The translations under genes were made by a program, and so were the position numbers. A stretch of 64,000 nucleotides of DNA from contig NZ_VUOH01000003.1 of NCBI RefSeq assembly GCF_015390235.1, forward strand, positions 1 through 64,000, written 5' to 3'. This DNA comes from Quadrisphaera sp. INWT6. Lineage in GTDB: Bacteria > Actinomycetota > Actinomycetes > Actinomycetales > Quadrisphaeraceae. Of this stretch, positions 17,932 through 26,798 are shown in pieces; the stretch's first letter is position 1, and the number at the start of each line of letters is the position of its first letter. The notes beneath the pieces were generated by a model. It did not search any database. It saw only the letters and a list, made by a program, of their open reading frames with translations, and had not been told where the DNA came from.

Positions 17932-17942
17932 CCCCGGGGTCA
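17929..17942. terminator. 14-bp palindrome joining two convergent stop codons
   Basis: TGACCCCGGGGTCA is a perfect palindrome. Its left TGA is the stop of the methyltransferase gene and its right TCA is the complement of the stop of the small gene on the other strand. Confidence 0.45.
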
Positions 17943-18128
17943 GGCGGTGCGGCTGGGGCGGCGCGTGCGGCGCTGGCGCTCCATGGCCAGCTGGTGCAGC
18001 AGGCGCTCGCGACGACGCATGCGGTCGTCCTCCTCGGAGCGGGGGTCGTTGACGGCGGCGAGCGCCATCGCGACGCCGATCGACGGAGCGTCCAGCACTG
18101 CGCCGGCGGCTCCCGTTCCCTCTCCCAC
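17940..18128 (-). CDS. small hypothetical protein with basic C-terminus
   Basis: A 62-residue protein that I cannot assign to a family. The GTG start at 18128 is well supported by GGGGGAGG 6 nt upstream. Residues 1-20 are small and neutral; 21-62 (LAAVNDPRSEEDDRMRRRER, then LLHQLAMERQRR) are strongly charged and probably helical. Length, position between the hflX/methyltransferase pair and dapF, and a good ribosome site argue that it is a real gene. A longer reading to 18278 would pass through two inverted repeats that look regulatory. It shares a terminator-like palindrome with the convergent methyltransferase gene. Confidence 0.6.
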   Translation of the reverse strand: MGEGTGAAGAVLDAPSIGVAMALAAVNDPRSEEDDRMRRRERLLHQLAMERQRRTRRPSRTA

Positions 18129-18151
18129 TGCTACCTCCCCCGTGGCCCTGG

Positions 18152-18203
18152 GTCCACCTTGGGTGGACGCTGCGTGACCAGCAACCACTTTGCCCGAAGT
18201 GGT
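18152..18203. promoter_or_regulatory. two inverted repeats upstream of the small gene
   Basis: GTCCACC-TTG-GGTGGAC (18152-18168) and ACCACTT-TGCCCG-AAGTGGT (18184-18203) are perfect 7-bp inverted repeats in a 211-bp gene-free interval between the small gene (start 18128) and dapF (end 18340). They could be operators for the small gene; the rest of the interval shows nothing I recognise. Confidence 0.35.
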
Positions 18204-18339
18204 CCCCCGTGCGGCCGCACCGATCACCCCCACGGGGGGACGAAACGGACACCGGCCCCTCCAGTGAACACCCGCCACATCACGGTCCGGTCACGCCCGG
18301 CGTGTCGCCACGCCGGACGGCGCGGTGCCGCGGTGGGTC

Positions 18340-19338
18340 TCAGGCGCTGAGGGCGGCGAGGTCGACGGCGCCGCGGGCGAGCAGCACCGCGGGGCCGGCG
18401 AGCTCCACCCGCTGGCCCTCCAGGACGCGCACCGCGACCGTGCCGCCGGGCACGTGCACCAGCCACCGCTCGGGGGCGCCGCCCTCCACGCCGCCGGCCC
18501 ACGAGCGGACCGCGAGCGCCGCGGCGCAGGCGCCGGTGCCGCAGGAGCGGGTCTCCCCCGAGCCGCGCTCGTGGACGCGCATCCGGATGACGCCGACGGC
18601 GCCGGCGAAGGGGGCCTCGTCGTGGTGGGCGGCCCCGCGGGCACCGCCGGTGCCGAGCGCGTCCTCCAGGACGACCAGCTCGACGTTGGTGCCGTGCGGG
18701 GGCAGCGGCTCGACCAGGGGCGCGCGGGTCAGGTCGGCGCCGTCGAGCTCGGCGGCCGAGGCGAGCGCCACCACGGTGTGCGGGTTGCCGACGTCGACCG
18801 AGAGCCCGGGCCGCTTCACGCCGTCCAGGCCGTGGACGCCGACCTCGGCGTCGGCCCCGGTCTCGGCGGCGCGGACGGGCTCGAGCAGGTGCCAGGGGCC
18901 CATGTCGACGGCGAGCCAGTCCTCGCCCTCGGGGCCGCGGACGCGGCGCACGTACCGGACGCCGGCGCGGGTGCCCACGGCGAGGCCGGGCGCGGCGCGC
19001 AGCACGGCCTCCTCGACCAGGCCCTCGGCCAGCAGGTGCGCCACCAGCACGCGCACGCCGTTGCCGCACATCTCCGCGAGCGAGCCGTCGGCGTTGCGGT
19101 AGTCCATGAACCAGGTGGCGGCCGGGTCCTGCGCGAGGGCGGCGGCGCCGTCGGGCAGCGCACCGGAGCGGACGGCGCGGATGACCCCGTCACCGCCGAC
19201 GCCGGCACGGCGGTCGCAGAGGCGGGCCGCGAGGACGGCGTCGAGGGCGAGCTCGCCGTCGGGGTCGGTGAGCAGCACGAAGTCGTTCTCGGTGCCGTGG
19301 CCCTTGGTGAACGGCAGGGAGGCGGGAGCGCTGGTCAC
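18340..19338 (-). CDS. dapF: diaminopimelate epimerase
   Basis: A 332-residue enzyme with both active-site cysteines: MCGNGVRV in the N-terminal half and SCGTGACAAA in the C-terminal half. FTKGHGTENDFVLL opens the protein as in other DapFs. It converts LL- to meso-diaminopimelate for lysine and peptidoglycan synthesis. The length is slightly above the ~275 usual for E. coli DapF, with insertions around ADPAATWFMD and ALGTGGARGAAHHDEA, common in actinomycetes. GTG 19338 overlaps the stop of the GGDEF-EAL gene by 4 nt (GTGA), so it can be translated by coupling. TACGCT 6 nt upstream suggests an additional promoter of its own. Confidence 0.95.
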   Translation of the reverse strand: MTSAPASLPFTKGHGTENDFVLLTDPDGELALDAVLAARLCDRRAGVGGDGVIRAVRSGALPDGAAALAQDPAATWFMDYRNADGSLAEMCGNGVRVLVAHLLAEGLVEEAVLRAAPGLAVGTRAGVRYVRRVRGPEGEDWLAVDMGPWHLLEPVRAAETGADAEVGVHGLDGVKRPGLSVDVGNPHTVVALASAAELDGADLTRAPLVEPLPPHGTNVELVVLEDALGTGGARGAAHHDEAPFAGAVGVIRMRVHERGSGETRSCGTGACAAALAVRSWAGGVEGGAPERWLVHVPGGTVAVRVLEGQRVELAGPAVLLARGAVDLAALSA

Positions 19339-21446
19339 CCCCGCAGCGTAGGCGGCGCGGGGGTGGCCGCCCGGTCGCGCATCCACGCGGTCGCCTCGGC
19401 GGCCGGGAGGGGGTGGGCGTGCAGGTACCCCTGGCTGACGTCGCAGCCGAGCCTCCCGAGCTCGGTGAGCACGCCGTCGTCCTCGACGCCCTCGGCGACC
19501 ACGCGCATGCCCAGGCTGTGGGCGAGGTCGACGGTGGTGCGGACGACGGCGCTGCTGCCGACGTCGCGCCGCAGCTCGCTGACGAACGACCTGTCGATCC
19601 TCACCTCCGCGACGGGCAGCTGGAGCAGCAGCGTCAGCGAGGAGTAGCCGGTGCCGAAGTCGTCGATGCTGATCTCGACGCCGAGGGCGACCAGGTCGCG
19701 CAGCACGGCCGCCGCCCCCTCGGGGTCGACCACGAGCACGGTCTCGGTGATCTCCTGGACGAGCAGCGCCGGGGGCAGGCCGCTGTCCAGGAGGAGCCGC
19801 GAGGCCCGCTCGACGAGGTCGGGGCCCACGTCGGCGGCGGTGAGGTTCACCGACACCGGCACGGGCAGGCCCGCGCGGCTCCACGCGGCGGCCTGGGAGA
19901 CGGCCTGGTCGAGCACGAGGGCGGTGAGCTCGTGGCCGAGACCCACCTCCTCGGCCACCCGCAGGAACGCGTCGGGCGAGAGCAGCCCCCGCTCGGGGTG
20001 CTGCCAGCGGACCAGGGCCTCGACGCCCCGCAGGCGCCCCGAGACCACGTCGACCTGCGGCTGGTAGTGGAGAACGAGCTCGCCGTGGGCGAAGGCCCGC
20101 CGCAGCTCCTCGCCGGTCTCCAGCGCCTCGCGGGCGCGGCGGTCGAGGTGGGCGTCGTGCAGCACCGGGCCGGCGCCGCCGGCCTTCGCGGCGTGCACGG
20201 CGGTGTCCGCGCGGCGCAGCAGGTCGTCGGCCGCGAGCCGGGCCGCGGCCGCCGCCTGGCGCCGGCCGACGACCCCGGGGCCGGGGTGGTGCAGGGCGAG
20301 GCCGGTGCTGGCGGAGGCGTGCAGGGAGCGCCCCCGCACCTCGAAGGGCACGGCGGCGAGGGAGTGGTTCAGGGTCCAGGCGAAGGCCGGTGCGTCCTCG
20401 GCGCCGGCGTCGACGAGCAGGACGGCGAACTCGTCACCGCCCGTGCGGGCCAGCAGCGCTCCCGGCGGGAGGAGGCCGCGCAGGCGACCGGCGACCTGGC
20501 GCAGCAGCTCGTCTCCGGCCTGGTGCCCCAGGCCGTCGTTGACGTTCCTGAACCTGTCCAGGTCGAGCACGAGCAGGGCCACCGGGCGGGGGGCGGCGCA
20601 GACCTCCTCGAGCCGCAGCACCAGGGCGCGGCGGTTGCCCTCCCCGGTGAGGCCGTCGACCAGCGAGGCCTCGTGGGCGCCCTGGAGCGCCGTGGTGCGG
20701 TGGGTCAGCACCACCAGGCCCGCACCGACGGCGGCCAGGCTCGTCACGGCCAGCACCGCCGCGGCCGGTGACCCCGCCGGGGAGCGCAGGGCCGGGACCA
20801 GCAGCGCGGCGACGCCCATCCCGCCGATCCCGTGGACCGACAGCAGCAGGTGGGACCACCGGACCGGGGTGAGCACCACGCGCTCGGGGGCGGGGGTCAG
20901 CACGAACCCCACGAGGACGACGGCGCACGCCGCCACCGCGGCGACGGCGAGCAGGTCGGACCCCAGCACGGGCACCACCGGGCCGAGGAGCTGGACGGCG
21001 ACGTTGACCACCGACAGCGCCGACGCGGCGGCCAGCCAGGGCGCGCGCCGGTCGCGGGCGGCGCCACCGGCCACCAGCGACCCCACGGCCACCGCCGTCC
21101 CGGCGAGGGCCGTCGAGGCGCAGACCAGCCCCAGGGGCGAGACGCCGCCGGCCAGGAGCCCGGGGACGAGCGCGAGGACCACCGCCGCGGCTCCGCAGCA
21201 CGCGGCGAGCCAGTCGAGCAGGAAGGTCGCGGAGCGCCCGCTGCGGTGGGCGGTGAACAGGCGCAGCTGCATCGCGAGCAGCACCGCCTGGCTGGCGGAG
21301 CCGGTCCCGAAGACCCACCCCGGCGCCGGCTCGCTGCCCGGCAGCACGCCGTGCACGAGGGACGGCGCGGCGAGCACGGTCACCGCGGTCGCCGCGACGA
21401 CCAGGGGTGCTCTGCGCGCCGAGCGCGGCAGGGGGTGGGAGATCAC
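19335..21446 (-). CDS. membrane GGDEF-EAL protein (cyclic-di-GMP turnover)
   Basis: A 703-residue protein. About eight hydrophobic segments fill residues 10-260, followed by a GGDEF domain with an intact site (ARTGGDEFAVLL, preceded by DLDRFRNVNDGLGHQAGDE) and an EAL domain (GVEALVRWQHP). In the EAL domain VNLTA, EITET, IDDFGTGYSS and AEGVED are present, but the catalytic Lys of the usual LKIDRSF motif is Arg here (VRIDRSFV), which may weaken phosphodiesterase activity. No RxxD inhibitory site precedes GGDEF. GTG 21446 (VISHPLPRSARR) was chosen because the hydrophobic segments start soon after; an ATG-like start at 21500 is possible. It overlaps dapF by 4 nt and follows miaA by 86 nt. Confidence 0.9.
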   Translation of the reverse strand: MISHPLPRSARRAPLVVAATAVTVLAAPSLVHGVLPGSEPAPGWVFGTGSASQAVLLAMQLRLFTAHRSGRSATFLLDWLAACCGAAAVVLALVPGLLAGGVSPLGLVCASTALAGTAVAVGSLVAGGAARDRRAPWLAAASALSVVNVAVQLLGPVVPVLGSDLLAVAAVAACAVVLVGFVLTPAPERVVLTPVRWSHLLLSVHGIGGMGVAALLVPALRSPAGSPAAAVLAVTSLAAVGAGLVVLTHRTTALQGAHEASLVDGLTGEGNRRALVLRLEEVCAAPRPVALLVLDLDRFRNVNDGLGHQAGDELLRQVAGRLRGLLPPGALLARTGGDEFAVLLVDAGAEDAPAFAWTLNHSLAAVPFEVRGRSLHASASTGLALHHPGPGVVGRRQAAAAARLAADDLLRRADTAVHAAKAGGAGPVLHDAHLDRRAREALETGEELRRAFAHGELVLHYQPQVDVVSGRLRGVEALVRWQHPERGLLSPDAFLRVAEEVGLGHELTALVLDQAVSQAAAWSRAGLPVPVSVNLTAADVGPDLVERASRLLLDSGLPPALLVQEITETVLVVDPEGAAAVLRDLVALGVEISIDDFGTGYSSLTLLLQLPVAEVRIDRSFVSELRRDVGSSAVVRTTVDLAHSLGMRVVAEGVEDDGVLTELGRLGCDVSQGYLHAHPLPAAEATAWMRDRAATPAPPTLRG
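19345..19350 (-). promoter_or_regulatory. possible -10 box (TACGCT) of dapF
   Basis: TACGCT is 6 nt upstream of the dapF GTG at 19338, inside the end of the GGDEF-EAL gene. It may give dapF independent expression. Confidence 0.4.
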
Positions 21447-21532
21447 GGCGCTGCATCGGCGCCCGCGGCACGGGCCTCGACGCCGGACGGAGATGATCAC
21501 CGGTCCGGCCGATCAGCGCAGGTCAGCGCAGG

Positions 21533-22543
21533 TCAGTCGAGTTCAGCGGCGGCGAGCACCGCCAGCGCGTCCGCCACGGCGACGCGGTCCGCGCCGGGGC
21601 GCGGGTCGAGCCAGCGCACCCGGGGGTCGGCGCCGAACCACGACAGCTGGCGCCGCGCGTAGCGGCGGGTGGCGGTGGTGGTGGCCTCCAGCGCCTCGGC
21701 CAGGGAGCACCGCCCGTCGAGGGCGTCCAGCACCTGGGCGTACCCCAGGGCGCGCCGGGCCGTCGGTCCCTCGCGCAGCCCCTCACCGGCGAGCCGCTCG
21801 ACCTCCTCGACGAGCCCCGCGGCGGCCATCCGGTCGACCCGCGCCCGGATCCGCTCGCGCAGCACCTCGCGGTCGGCGCGCAGCCCGACCTGCACCACGC
21901 GGCCCAGCCCGGCGACCGCGACGTCGTAGCGGCGCACCGGCATCGACGCCGAGAACGGCCGCCCGGTCACCTCCACCACCTCCAGAGCGCGGACCAGGCG
22001 GCGCACGTCGCCCCGGGTCAGGGAGGCCTCGGCGACGGGGTCGACCGCCGCCAGGCGGCTGCGGAGCACGCGCTCGCCGTCCTCCCCCGCCGCGACCAGG
22101 GACGCCAGCTCGGCCTCGAGCCGGGCGCGGACGGCGGGGTCCGTGGCGGGGAAGGCGAGCTCGTCGAGGGCCGCGCGGACGTACAGGCCCGAGCCCCCGG
22201 TGAGGACGGCGACGCGCCCACGCGCGACGACGTCGGCCAGGGCGGCGCGGGCGTCGCGCTGGTAGGCGGCCACCCGGGCCTCCTGGCGCACGTCGAGCAC
22301 GTCAAGCAGGTGGTGCGGCACGCCGCGGCGCTCGGCGGGCGTGAGCTTGGCGGTGCCGACGTCCATGCCGCGGTAGACCTGCGACGCGTCGGCGTTGACG
22401 ACCTCGCCGCCCAGGGCCAGCGCGAGCTCCACGGCCAGGTCGGACTTGCCGGTGGCGGTCGGGCCGACGACGGCGACGACGGCCAGCGGCGCGCCGGCGG
22501 GGCCCTCAGCCGCGGCGCGCTCTGGGCTGGTCGGCTCCGGCAC
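21533..22543 (-). CDS. miaA: tRNA dimethylallyltransferase
   Basis: A 336-residue enzyme. The P-loop is [16 protein letters not shown], followed by [18 protein letters not shown] (the acceptor-site Asp/Ser/Gln region), [18 protein letters not shown] and the RALGYAQ region near the C-terminus. It transfers a dimethylallyl group to A37 of tRNAs reading UNN codons. MiaB (38.5 kb) then methylthiolates this base, so both steps are encoded in the window. GTG 22543 has TAGGCT 8 nt upstream, whose TAG is also the stop codon of the preceding gene. The gene is followed after 86 nt by the GGDEF-EAL gene and dapF on the same strand. Confidence 0.96.
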   Translation of the reverse strand: MPEPTSPERAAAEGPAGAPLAVVAVVGPTATGKSDLAVELALALGGEVVNADASQVYRGMDVGTAKLTPAERRGVPHHLLDVLDVRQEARVAAYQRDARAALADVVARGRVAVLTGGSGLYVRAALDELAFPATDPAVRARLEAELASLVAAGEDGERVLRSRLAAVDPVAEASLTRGDVRRLVRALEVVEVTGRPFSASMPVRRYDVAVAGLGRVVQVGLRADREVLRERIRARVDRMAAAGLVEEVERLAGEGLREGPTARRALGYAQVLDALDGRCSLAEALEATTTATRRYARRQLSWFGADPRVRWLDPRPGADRVAVADALAVLAAAELD

Positions 22544-22551
22544 GGCGCAGG

Positions 22552-22557
22552 AGCCTA
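22552..22557 (-). promoter_or_regulatory. -10 box (TAGGCT) of miaA, containing the stop codon of the upstream gene
   Basis: TAGGCT reads 22557 to 22552, 8 nt from GTG 22543. Its TAG is the stop of the hypothetical gene at 22555-23331. Confidence 0.5.
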
Positions 22558-23331
22558 GCCAGCGGCGCCGGCGAGGTCGGCCAGGTGCCGGGCGACCAGG
22601 TGCGCCGGGTGGCGGTCCCACCCGGGGGCGAGCCCGGCGGCGCGCGCCTCGAGCGCGAGCCGCGCGTGCTCGGCCCAGACGGCGCCCACCGCCGCGGCGT
22701 CGGCCTCCTCCGCGGCGCTGAGCACCGGGGCGCACTGCGCGAGCGGCTCCGGCTCCAGCACGAGCCACCCGGGCGGCAGGCCGTGGGAGCCCTCCAGCGC
22801 CGAGAGCGCCGACGCGGCCGTCTCCGCCTGCGCGGAGGTGGGAGCGCCGCTCGGGTCGGGGCCCACCAGGACGACCAGCAGCCGCTCGGGCAGCGCCCCC
22901 AGCTCGACCTCCGGGGCGTCGGCCCCGCGCTCGGCGGTGGCGACCAGCGCCGCGACAGCGGCGTCCAGGGCCGCCCAGCCGGTCTCGGACGCGGCCGCGC
23001 GCAGGCCCAGCACCACGGGTGCGGCCTCGCCGCGCACGGCCAGGCCCTCCCGGCGCGCGGCGGCGACGCCCGCGGCGCCCGCCGGGTCAGCAGCCGGGTC
23101 AGCCGCGAGGTCGAACCAGACCCCGCTCGCCGGTGCGGTGCGCAGCCGGTGCAGCAGCTCGCCGTGCGCGGCGGTGACGGTCGCGGGGCCCAGGCCCGCG
23201 GGGGCGAGCGCCGCGGCCAGCGACGCCGCGTCGGGGGCGTGCCGGGCGAGCAGCCCCAGCGCCCGGCCGGCCCAGCGGCGCACGACCCGCTCGTCGGCGT
23301 CGCCGGGTCCGACCAGCAGCCGCGCGGTCAC
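22555..23331 (-). CDS. hypothetical protein, Ala-rich
   Basis: A 258-residue protein I do not recognise. It is rich in alanine and leucine without clear membrane segments, opens [20 protein letters not shown] and contains a ValValLeuValGly strand ([16 protein letters not shown]) and [17 protein letters not shown] near residue 205. Its GTG start overlaps the stop of the OHCU-decarboxylase gene by 4 nt (GTGA), so the two are translationally coupled, suggesting a shared pathway in ureide metabolism. That link is by position only. It ends at a TAG that is also part of the miaA -10 box. Confidence 0.6.
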   Translation of the reverse strand: MTARLLVGPGDADERVVRRWAGRALGLLARHAPDAASLAAALAPAGLGPATVTAAHGELLHRLRTAPASGVWFDLAADPAADPAGAAGVAAARREGLAVRGEAAPVVLGLRAAASETGWAALDAAVAALVATAERGADAPEVELGALPERLLVVLVGPDPSGAPTSAQAETAASALSALEGSHGLPPGWLVLEPEPLAQCAPVLSAAEEADAAAVGAVWAEHARLALEARAAGLAPGWDRHPAHLVARHLADLAGAAG

Positions 23332-23867
23332 GGGCTCTGCGGCTCCGCCGGGGTGGTGACGACGCCGGCCAGCACCGCCTGCAGGCGCAGCAGCGCGACC
23401 TGGCGCAGCTGGTCGGCGGAGACCTCGAGCTCGGCGGCGGCGCTGTTGCCCAGGCGCTCGTCGAGGTCGGCGAGCACCTCCTCCTCGCCCAGCCCGGCCG
23501 CCCGCACGAGGTAGTGGTGGCCGAAGCGGGCCTCGTAGGCGGTGACCGCGGCACCGAGCCGCTCGCGCGAGGCGGGGTCCTGGGGCAGGGAGGACTGCTC
23601 CAGGCGGCACATGCACTCGTGGGGCCCGTCACCCGGCAGGTCCTCGCCGAGGCGCGGGTGCGTCGCCAGCGCGGCCAGCACCGCCTCGGCGGGCAGGGCC
23701 CGGGCCGCGGCGTCGGCGTGCTCGAGGAGCGTCTCGACGTCGGGGTGGGGCGCCGCGTCGAGGACGCCCGCCACCCACAGCGGGCTGCTCAGGCAGGCCG
23801 AGAGCGCCTCCTCCTCGCCGCCGGTGGGGGTGGCGCGGCCGAGCAGGACGTCGAGGAGGTGGGACAC
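23328..23867 (-). CDS. OHCU decarboxylase family protein (uric acid pathway)
   Basis: A 179-residue protein of the 2-oxo-4-hydroxy-4-carboxy-5-ureidoimidazoline decarboxylase family. It contains the HPRLGE motif (catalytic His; HPRIG in most relatives), EQSSL and YEARFGHHYLVRAAG, matching the conserved Tyr-Arg-Phe-Gly region. The enzyme converts OHCU to S-allantoin after urate oxidase and hydroxyisourate hydrolase. Neither of those partners is in this window, so it is isolated here. GTG 23867 has TACCCT 7 nt upstream and was preferred over a GTG/ATG-like start at 23918, which would bury the promoter. The coupled downstream gene is unknown. Confidence 0.82.
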   Translation of the reverse strand: MSHLLDVLLGRATPTGGEEEALSACLSSPLWVAGVLDAAPHPDVETLLEHADAAARALPAEAVLAALATHPRLGEDLPGDGPHECMCRLEQSSLPQDPASRERLGAAVTAYEARFGHHYLVRAAGLGEEEVLADLDERLGNSAAAELEVSADQLRQVALLRLQAVLAGVVTTPAEPQSP

Positions 23868-23874
23868 AGCCGCG

Positions 23875-23880
23875 AGGGTA
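23875..23880 (-). promoter_or_regulatory. -10 box (TACCCT) of the OHCU decarboxylase gene
   Basis: TACCCT is 7 nt upstream of GTG 23867 on the minus strand. Leaderless geometry. Confidence 0.5.
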
Positions 23881-23971
23881 GGGGCGCACCCCGTCCGCCT
23901 CCCGCGCGGCTGGGCCACCCGGGGGTCCGGGAGGTGGGGCGCTCGGACCGCGCGTGAGGCGCGGGGGGCGC

Positions 23972-24406
23972 TCAGGAGGCGCTGACGGCTGCGCGGCAGG
24001 CGGCGACGTCGTCGGGCAGCTGCAGGCGCAGGGGGCGCAGGTCGTCGACGATCTGGTCGAGCCGGACGGCGTCGAGGTCGGCGACGGCCCCGGCGGCGGC
24101 GTCGATGGCGTCGAGGGCCTGCTGGCCGGCCTCACCCGCCGCCGCGCACGCCGCGGACGGGGTCTGCGCGGTCGCGGCGCCGCCGGTGGCGCTGCTCGTG
24201 GTGCTGCTCGTGGTGCCGGTCGCGGTGGGCTCGGCGCCCGCCCCGCCACCGCCGTCGGCGCTCGTGGAGGGGCTGGTGCCGCTGGTGGGGGTGCCACTGC
24301 CGGAGCCGTCGCCCAGTGCTCCCACGACCAGGCCCCCCACGACCAGCCCGCCGACGAAGAGCAGCCCGCCCAGCAGCAGGGGCCGCGCCGAGTCCCGTCG
24401 TGCCAC
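23972..24406 (-). CDS. hypothetical membrane-anchored protein with Thr/Ser/Gly linker
   Basis: A 144-residue protein. A basic start (VARRDSARP) leads into one hydrophobic helix (LLLGGLLFVGGLVVGGLVVG, residues about 9-28), then a low-complexity Gly/Ser/Thr stretch of about 50 residues. A C-terminal alpha-helical domain with two cysteines (ACAAAGEAGQQ... and DDVAACRAAV) follows. The layout is that of an extracytoplasmic domain on an N-terminal anchor. GTG 24406 is supported by GGGGGA 4 nt upstream. It is divergent from the MMPL gene, with a TAGGGT box (24451-24456, plus strand) in the shared region. No family assignment. Confidence 0.65.
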   Translation of the reverse strand: MARRDSARPLLLGGLLFVGGLVVGGLVVGALGDGSGSGTPTSGTSPSTSADGGGGAGAEPTATGTTSSTTSSATGGAATAQTPSAACAAAGEAGQQALDAIDAAAGAVADLDAVRLDQIVDDLRPLRLQLPDDVAACRAAVSAS

Positions 24407-24503
24407 GTGTCCCCCTTGAGCGCGCGCCGCGGTCGTGATCACCCCAGCATAGGGTCGACCCGCCGGGACCGCCCCGAGGGAGAGCGCTGGGGAGGGCCCA
24501 CCC

Positions 24504-26798
24504 GTGCACCACCTGATGCGCGCCGCCGCCCGGGCCTACCGGGGCCTGGTGGTCTCGGGCCGCTGGGTGGTGCTGGCGGGGTGGTCGGCGCTGGTCGCCC
24601 TCGTGCTCGTGCTGGTGCCGGTGACCGACCTGTCGGCGTCCTCGGGCGGGTTCAACGACCTGCTGCCGGAGTCCAGCTCGTCGGTGCAGGCCGCCCAGCG
24701 GTCGCTGGCGCAGTTCTCCGTCCCCGTGATCTCCGGGACGGCCGTGGTGCTGCACGACCCCGACGGCCTCGACCCGCTGACGCGCGCCCACGCCGTCGTC
24801 CGCGCCCTGGCGGTGCTGCAGGAGGGCGAGCGGGAGGCCGCCGAGCAGCCCGACGGCGTGCTGCCCCGGAACCGGGTGGTGGCCGCGGTGCCGGTGCCGC
24901 TGGTCTCGGCCGACACGAGCGTGACCTACCTGTTCGCCTCCCCGGGCTCCTCGCTCGGGGGGACCACGAACGCCGCCGACCGCTACGCCGCGCACTTCAC
25001 CGAGCACGACCTGCCGGGGGTGCAGACCGCCGTGACGGGCTTCGTGCCGGCGCAGCGGGCGCAGGCCGACGTGCTGCGCGAGCACCTGGGCACCTTCGAG
25101 CTGCTCAGCCTGGCCCTGGTCGTGCTCGTGGTGGCCCTGATCTTTCGCTCACCGGTGGCCTCCCTGGCGGTGCTGGCGGTGGCCGCCGGCGCCCTGCTCG
25201 TCTACTACCCGCTGCTCACGTGGCTGGCCGCGGAGCTGGGCTTCAGCGTGCCGGCCGAGCTGCAGCCGGTGCTGGCGGCGCTGCTCATCGGCGTCGTGAC
25301 CGACTACTGCGTGCTGTTCTTCCACGCCTTCCGCAACGGCCTGGCGCAGGGGCGCGGCGTGCACGAGTCGGTGCGGCGCACGGTCTCGGCGGAGTCGCCC
25401 GTGGTCGCGGTGGCCGGCATCACGGTGGCGGTGGGGACGCTGGCCCTGCTGGTCAGCCCGTTCGGGCTGTTCGCGGCGCTCGGGCCGGCGCTGGCCTTCA
25501 CCGTGCTGGTGGGCGCCGTCGCCTCGCTGCTGCTCGCCCCCGCGCTCATGGCCGTGCTCGGCCACCGGCTCTTCCGCCTGCGCGGCCGGGTGCCGGTGAC
25601 CCTCCCCCTCGACGCCGCCGACGCCCCCCCCGCCCCCGAGGGCGGCGGCGAGCGCACCGGCGGCTGGCTCAGCCGCGCCCTGGTGGCGGTGCTGACCCAC
25701 CGCGCGGGCGCCGTGGCGGCCGTCGTTCTCGTCAGCGCCGTGCTCCTCGCCGCGGCCCTGCCGCTGCGGCACGCGGCCCTGTCGATGTCGTTCACCGCGG
25801 GCCTGCCCGCCTCGGACCCGGTGGCGCAGGGCGCCGCGCTGCTCGACGAGGCCGGCCTGGCGGGGCTCTCGGCCCCCACGGAGGTGCTCGTCGAGGGTCC
25901 GGGCGTCGTCGGCCAGCGGGAGGCCCTCGCCCGCCTGCAGGACTCCCTCGCCGGGCGGGCCGGGGTGGTCCGCGCGATCGGCCCCGCCGACCTGCCGACC
26001 CGGGAGGACCGCTTCGGCCTGCTCCTCGCCAGCAGCGGTGACGCCGCGCGCTTCTTGCTCGTGCTGGACAGCGACCCCCTCGCGGCCTCGGCCATCGCCG
26101 ACGTGCGGTCCCTGCAGGCGCAGCTGCCCGCGCTGGTGGAGCGGTCGGGCCTCACCGGCGTCCAGGTCTCCACCACGGGCCAGACGCGCATCGCCAGCGA
26201 GGTCGCCGAGCTCACGGTGCACAGCCTCTTCGTGACCCTGGCGGTCGCGTTCGGCCTGCAGCTGCTCGTCCTGGCGGTCTACCTCCGCTCCCTCCTGACG
26301 CCGCTGGTGGTGCTCAGTGCGAGCCTGGTCAGCATGGGATCGGCCCTCGGCCTCACCGTCCTGGTGTTCCAGGACCTCCTGGGCCAGCCCGGGCTGACCT
26401 TCTACGCACCGTTCGCGACGGCGGTGCTGCTCCTGGCCCTCGGCGCCGACTACAGCGTCTTCGCGATCGGGGGGATCTGGGAGCAGGCGCGGCGCCACCC
26501 CCTGCGGCGGGCCATCGCCATCGCCGTGCCCCGCTCCGCCGGGGCGATCACCGCGGCGGGCGTCATCCTCGCCTCGACGTTCGCCGTGGTCGGCGTCATC
26601 CCCCTGGTCACCTTCCGGCAGATCGCGTTCACGATGGCGGTGGGCCTGCTCGTCGACACGCTGCTGGTCCGGCCGCTGCTCATGCCCGCGGCCCTGACGC
26701 TGCTCGGTCGCTGGGCGGGGTGGCCGGGCCGGCGCACGGCCCTGACGGAGCCGGGCGCGCCGGTGGTGGCGGCGCGGCGCGTCGAGGCAGGGGCGTGA
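24504..26798 (+). CDS. MMPL/RND family transporter
   Basis: A 764-residue membrane protein with the duplicated MMPL layout: one helix (about 20-42), a large outer domain, five helices (about 200-355), a linker, a helix at about 395, a second outer domain and a final helix block (about 570-745). The helix motif LIGVVTDYCVLFFHAFRNGL in the first half and ALGADYSVFAIGGIWEQAR in the second carry the Asp-Tyr pair used for proton relay in MmpL proteins. It probably exports a lipid or other hydrophobic substrate using the proton gradient. A GGGGAGGG ribosome-like site lies upstream of GTG 24504. It overlaps the DUF2993 gene by 4 nt. Confidence 0.9.
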   Translation: MHHLMRAAARAYRGLVVSGRWVVLAGWSALVALVLVLVPVTDLSASSGGFNDLLPESSSSVQAAQRSLAQFSVPVISGTAVVLHDPDGLDPLTRAHAVVRALAVLQEGEREAAEQPDGVLPRNRVVAAVPVPLVSADTSVTYLFASPGSSLGGTTNAADRYAAHFTEHDLPGVQTAVTGFVPAQRAQADVLREHLGTFELLSLALVVLVVALIFRSPVASLAVLAVAAGALLVYYPLLTWLAAELGFSVPAELQPVLAALLIGVVTDYCVLFFHAFRNGLAQGRGVHESVRRTVSAESPVVAVAGITVAVGTLALLVSPFGLFAALGPALAFTVLVGAVASLLLAPALMAVLGHRLFRLRGRVPVTLPLDAADAPPAPEGGGERTGGWLSRALVAVLTHRAGAVAAVVLVSAVLLAAALPLRHAALSMSFTAGLPASDPVAQGAALLDEAGLAGLSAPTEVLVEGPGVVGQREALARLQDSLAGRAGVVRAIGPADLPTREDRFGLLLASSGDAARFLLVLDSDPLAASAIADVRSLQAQLPALVERSGLTGVQVSTTGQTRIASEVAELTVHSLFVTLAVAFGLQLLVLAVYLRSLLTPLVVLSASLVSMGSALGLTVLVFQDLLGQPGLTFYAPFATAVLLLALGADYSVFAIGGIWEQARRHPLRRAIAIAVPRSAGAITAAGVILASTFAVVGVIPLVTFRQIAFTMAVGLLVDTLLVRPLLMPAALTLLGRWAGWPGRRTALTEPGAPVVAARRVEAGA

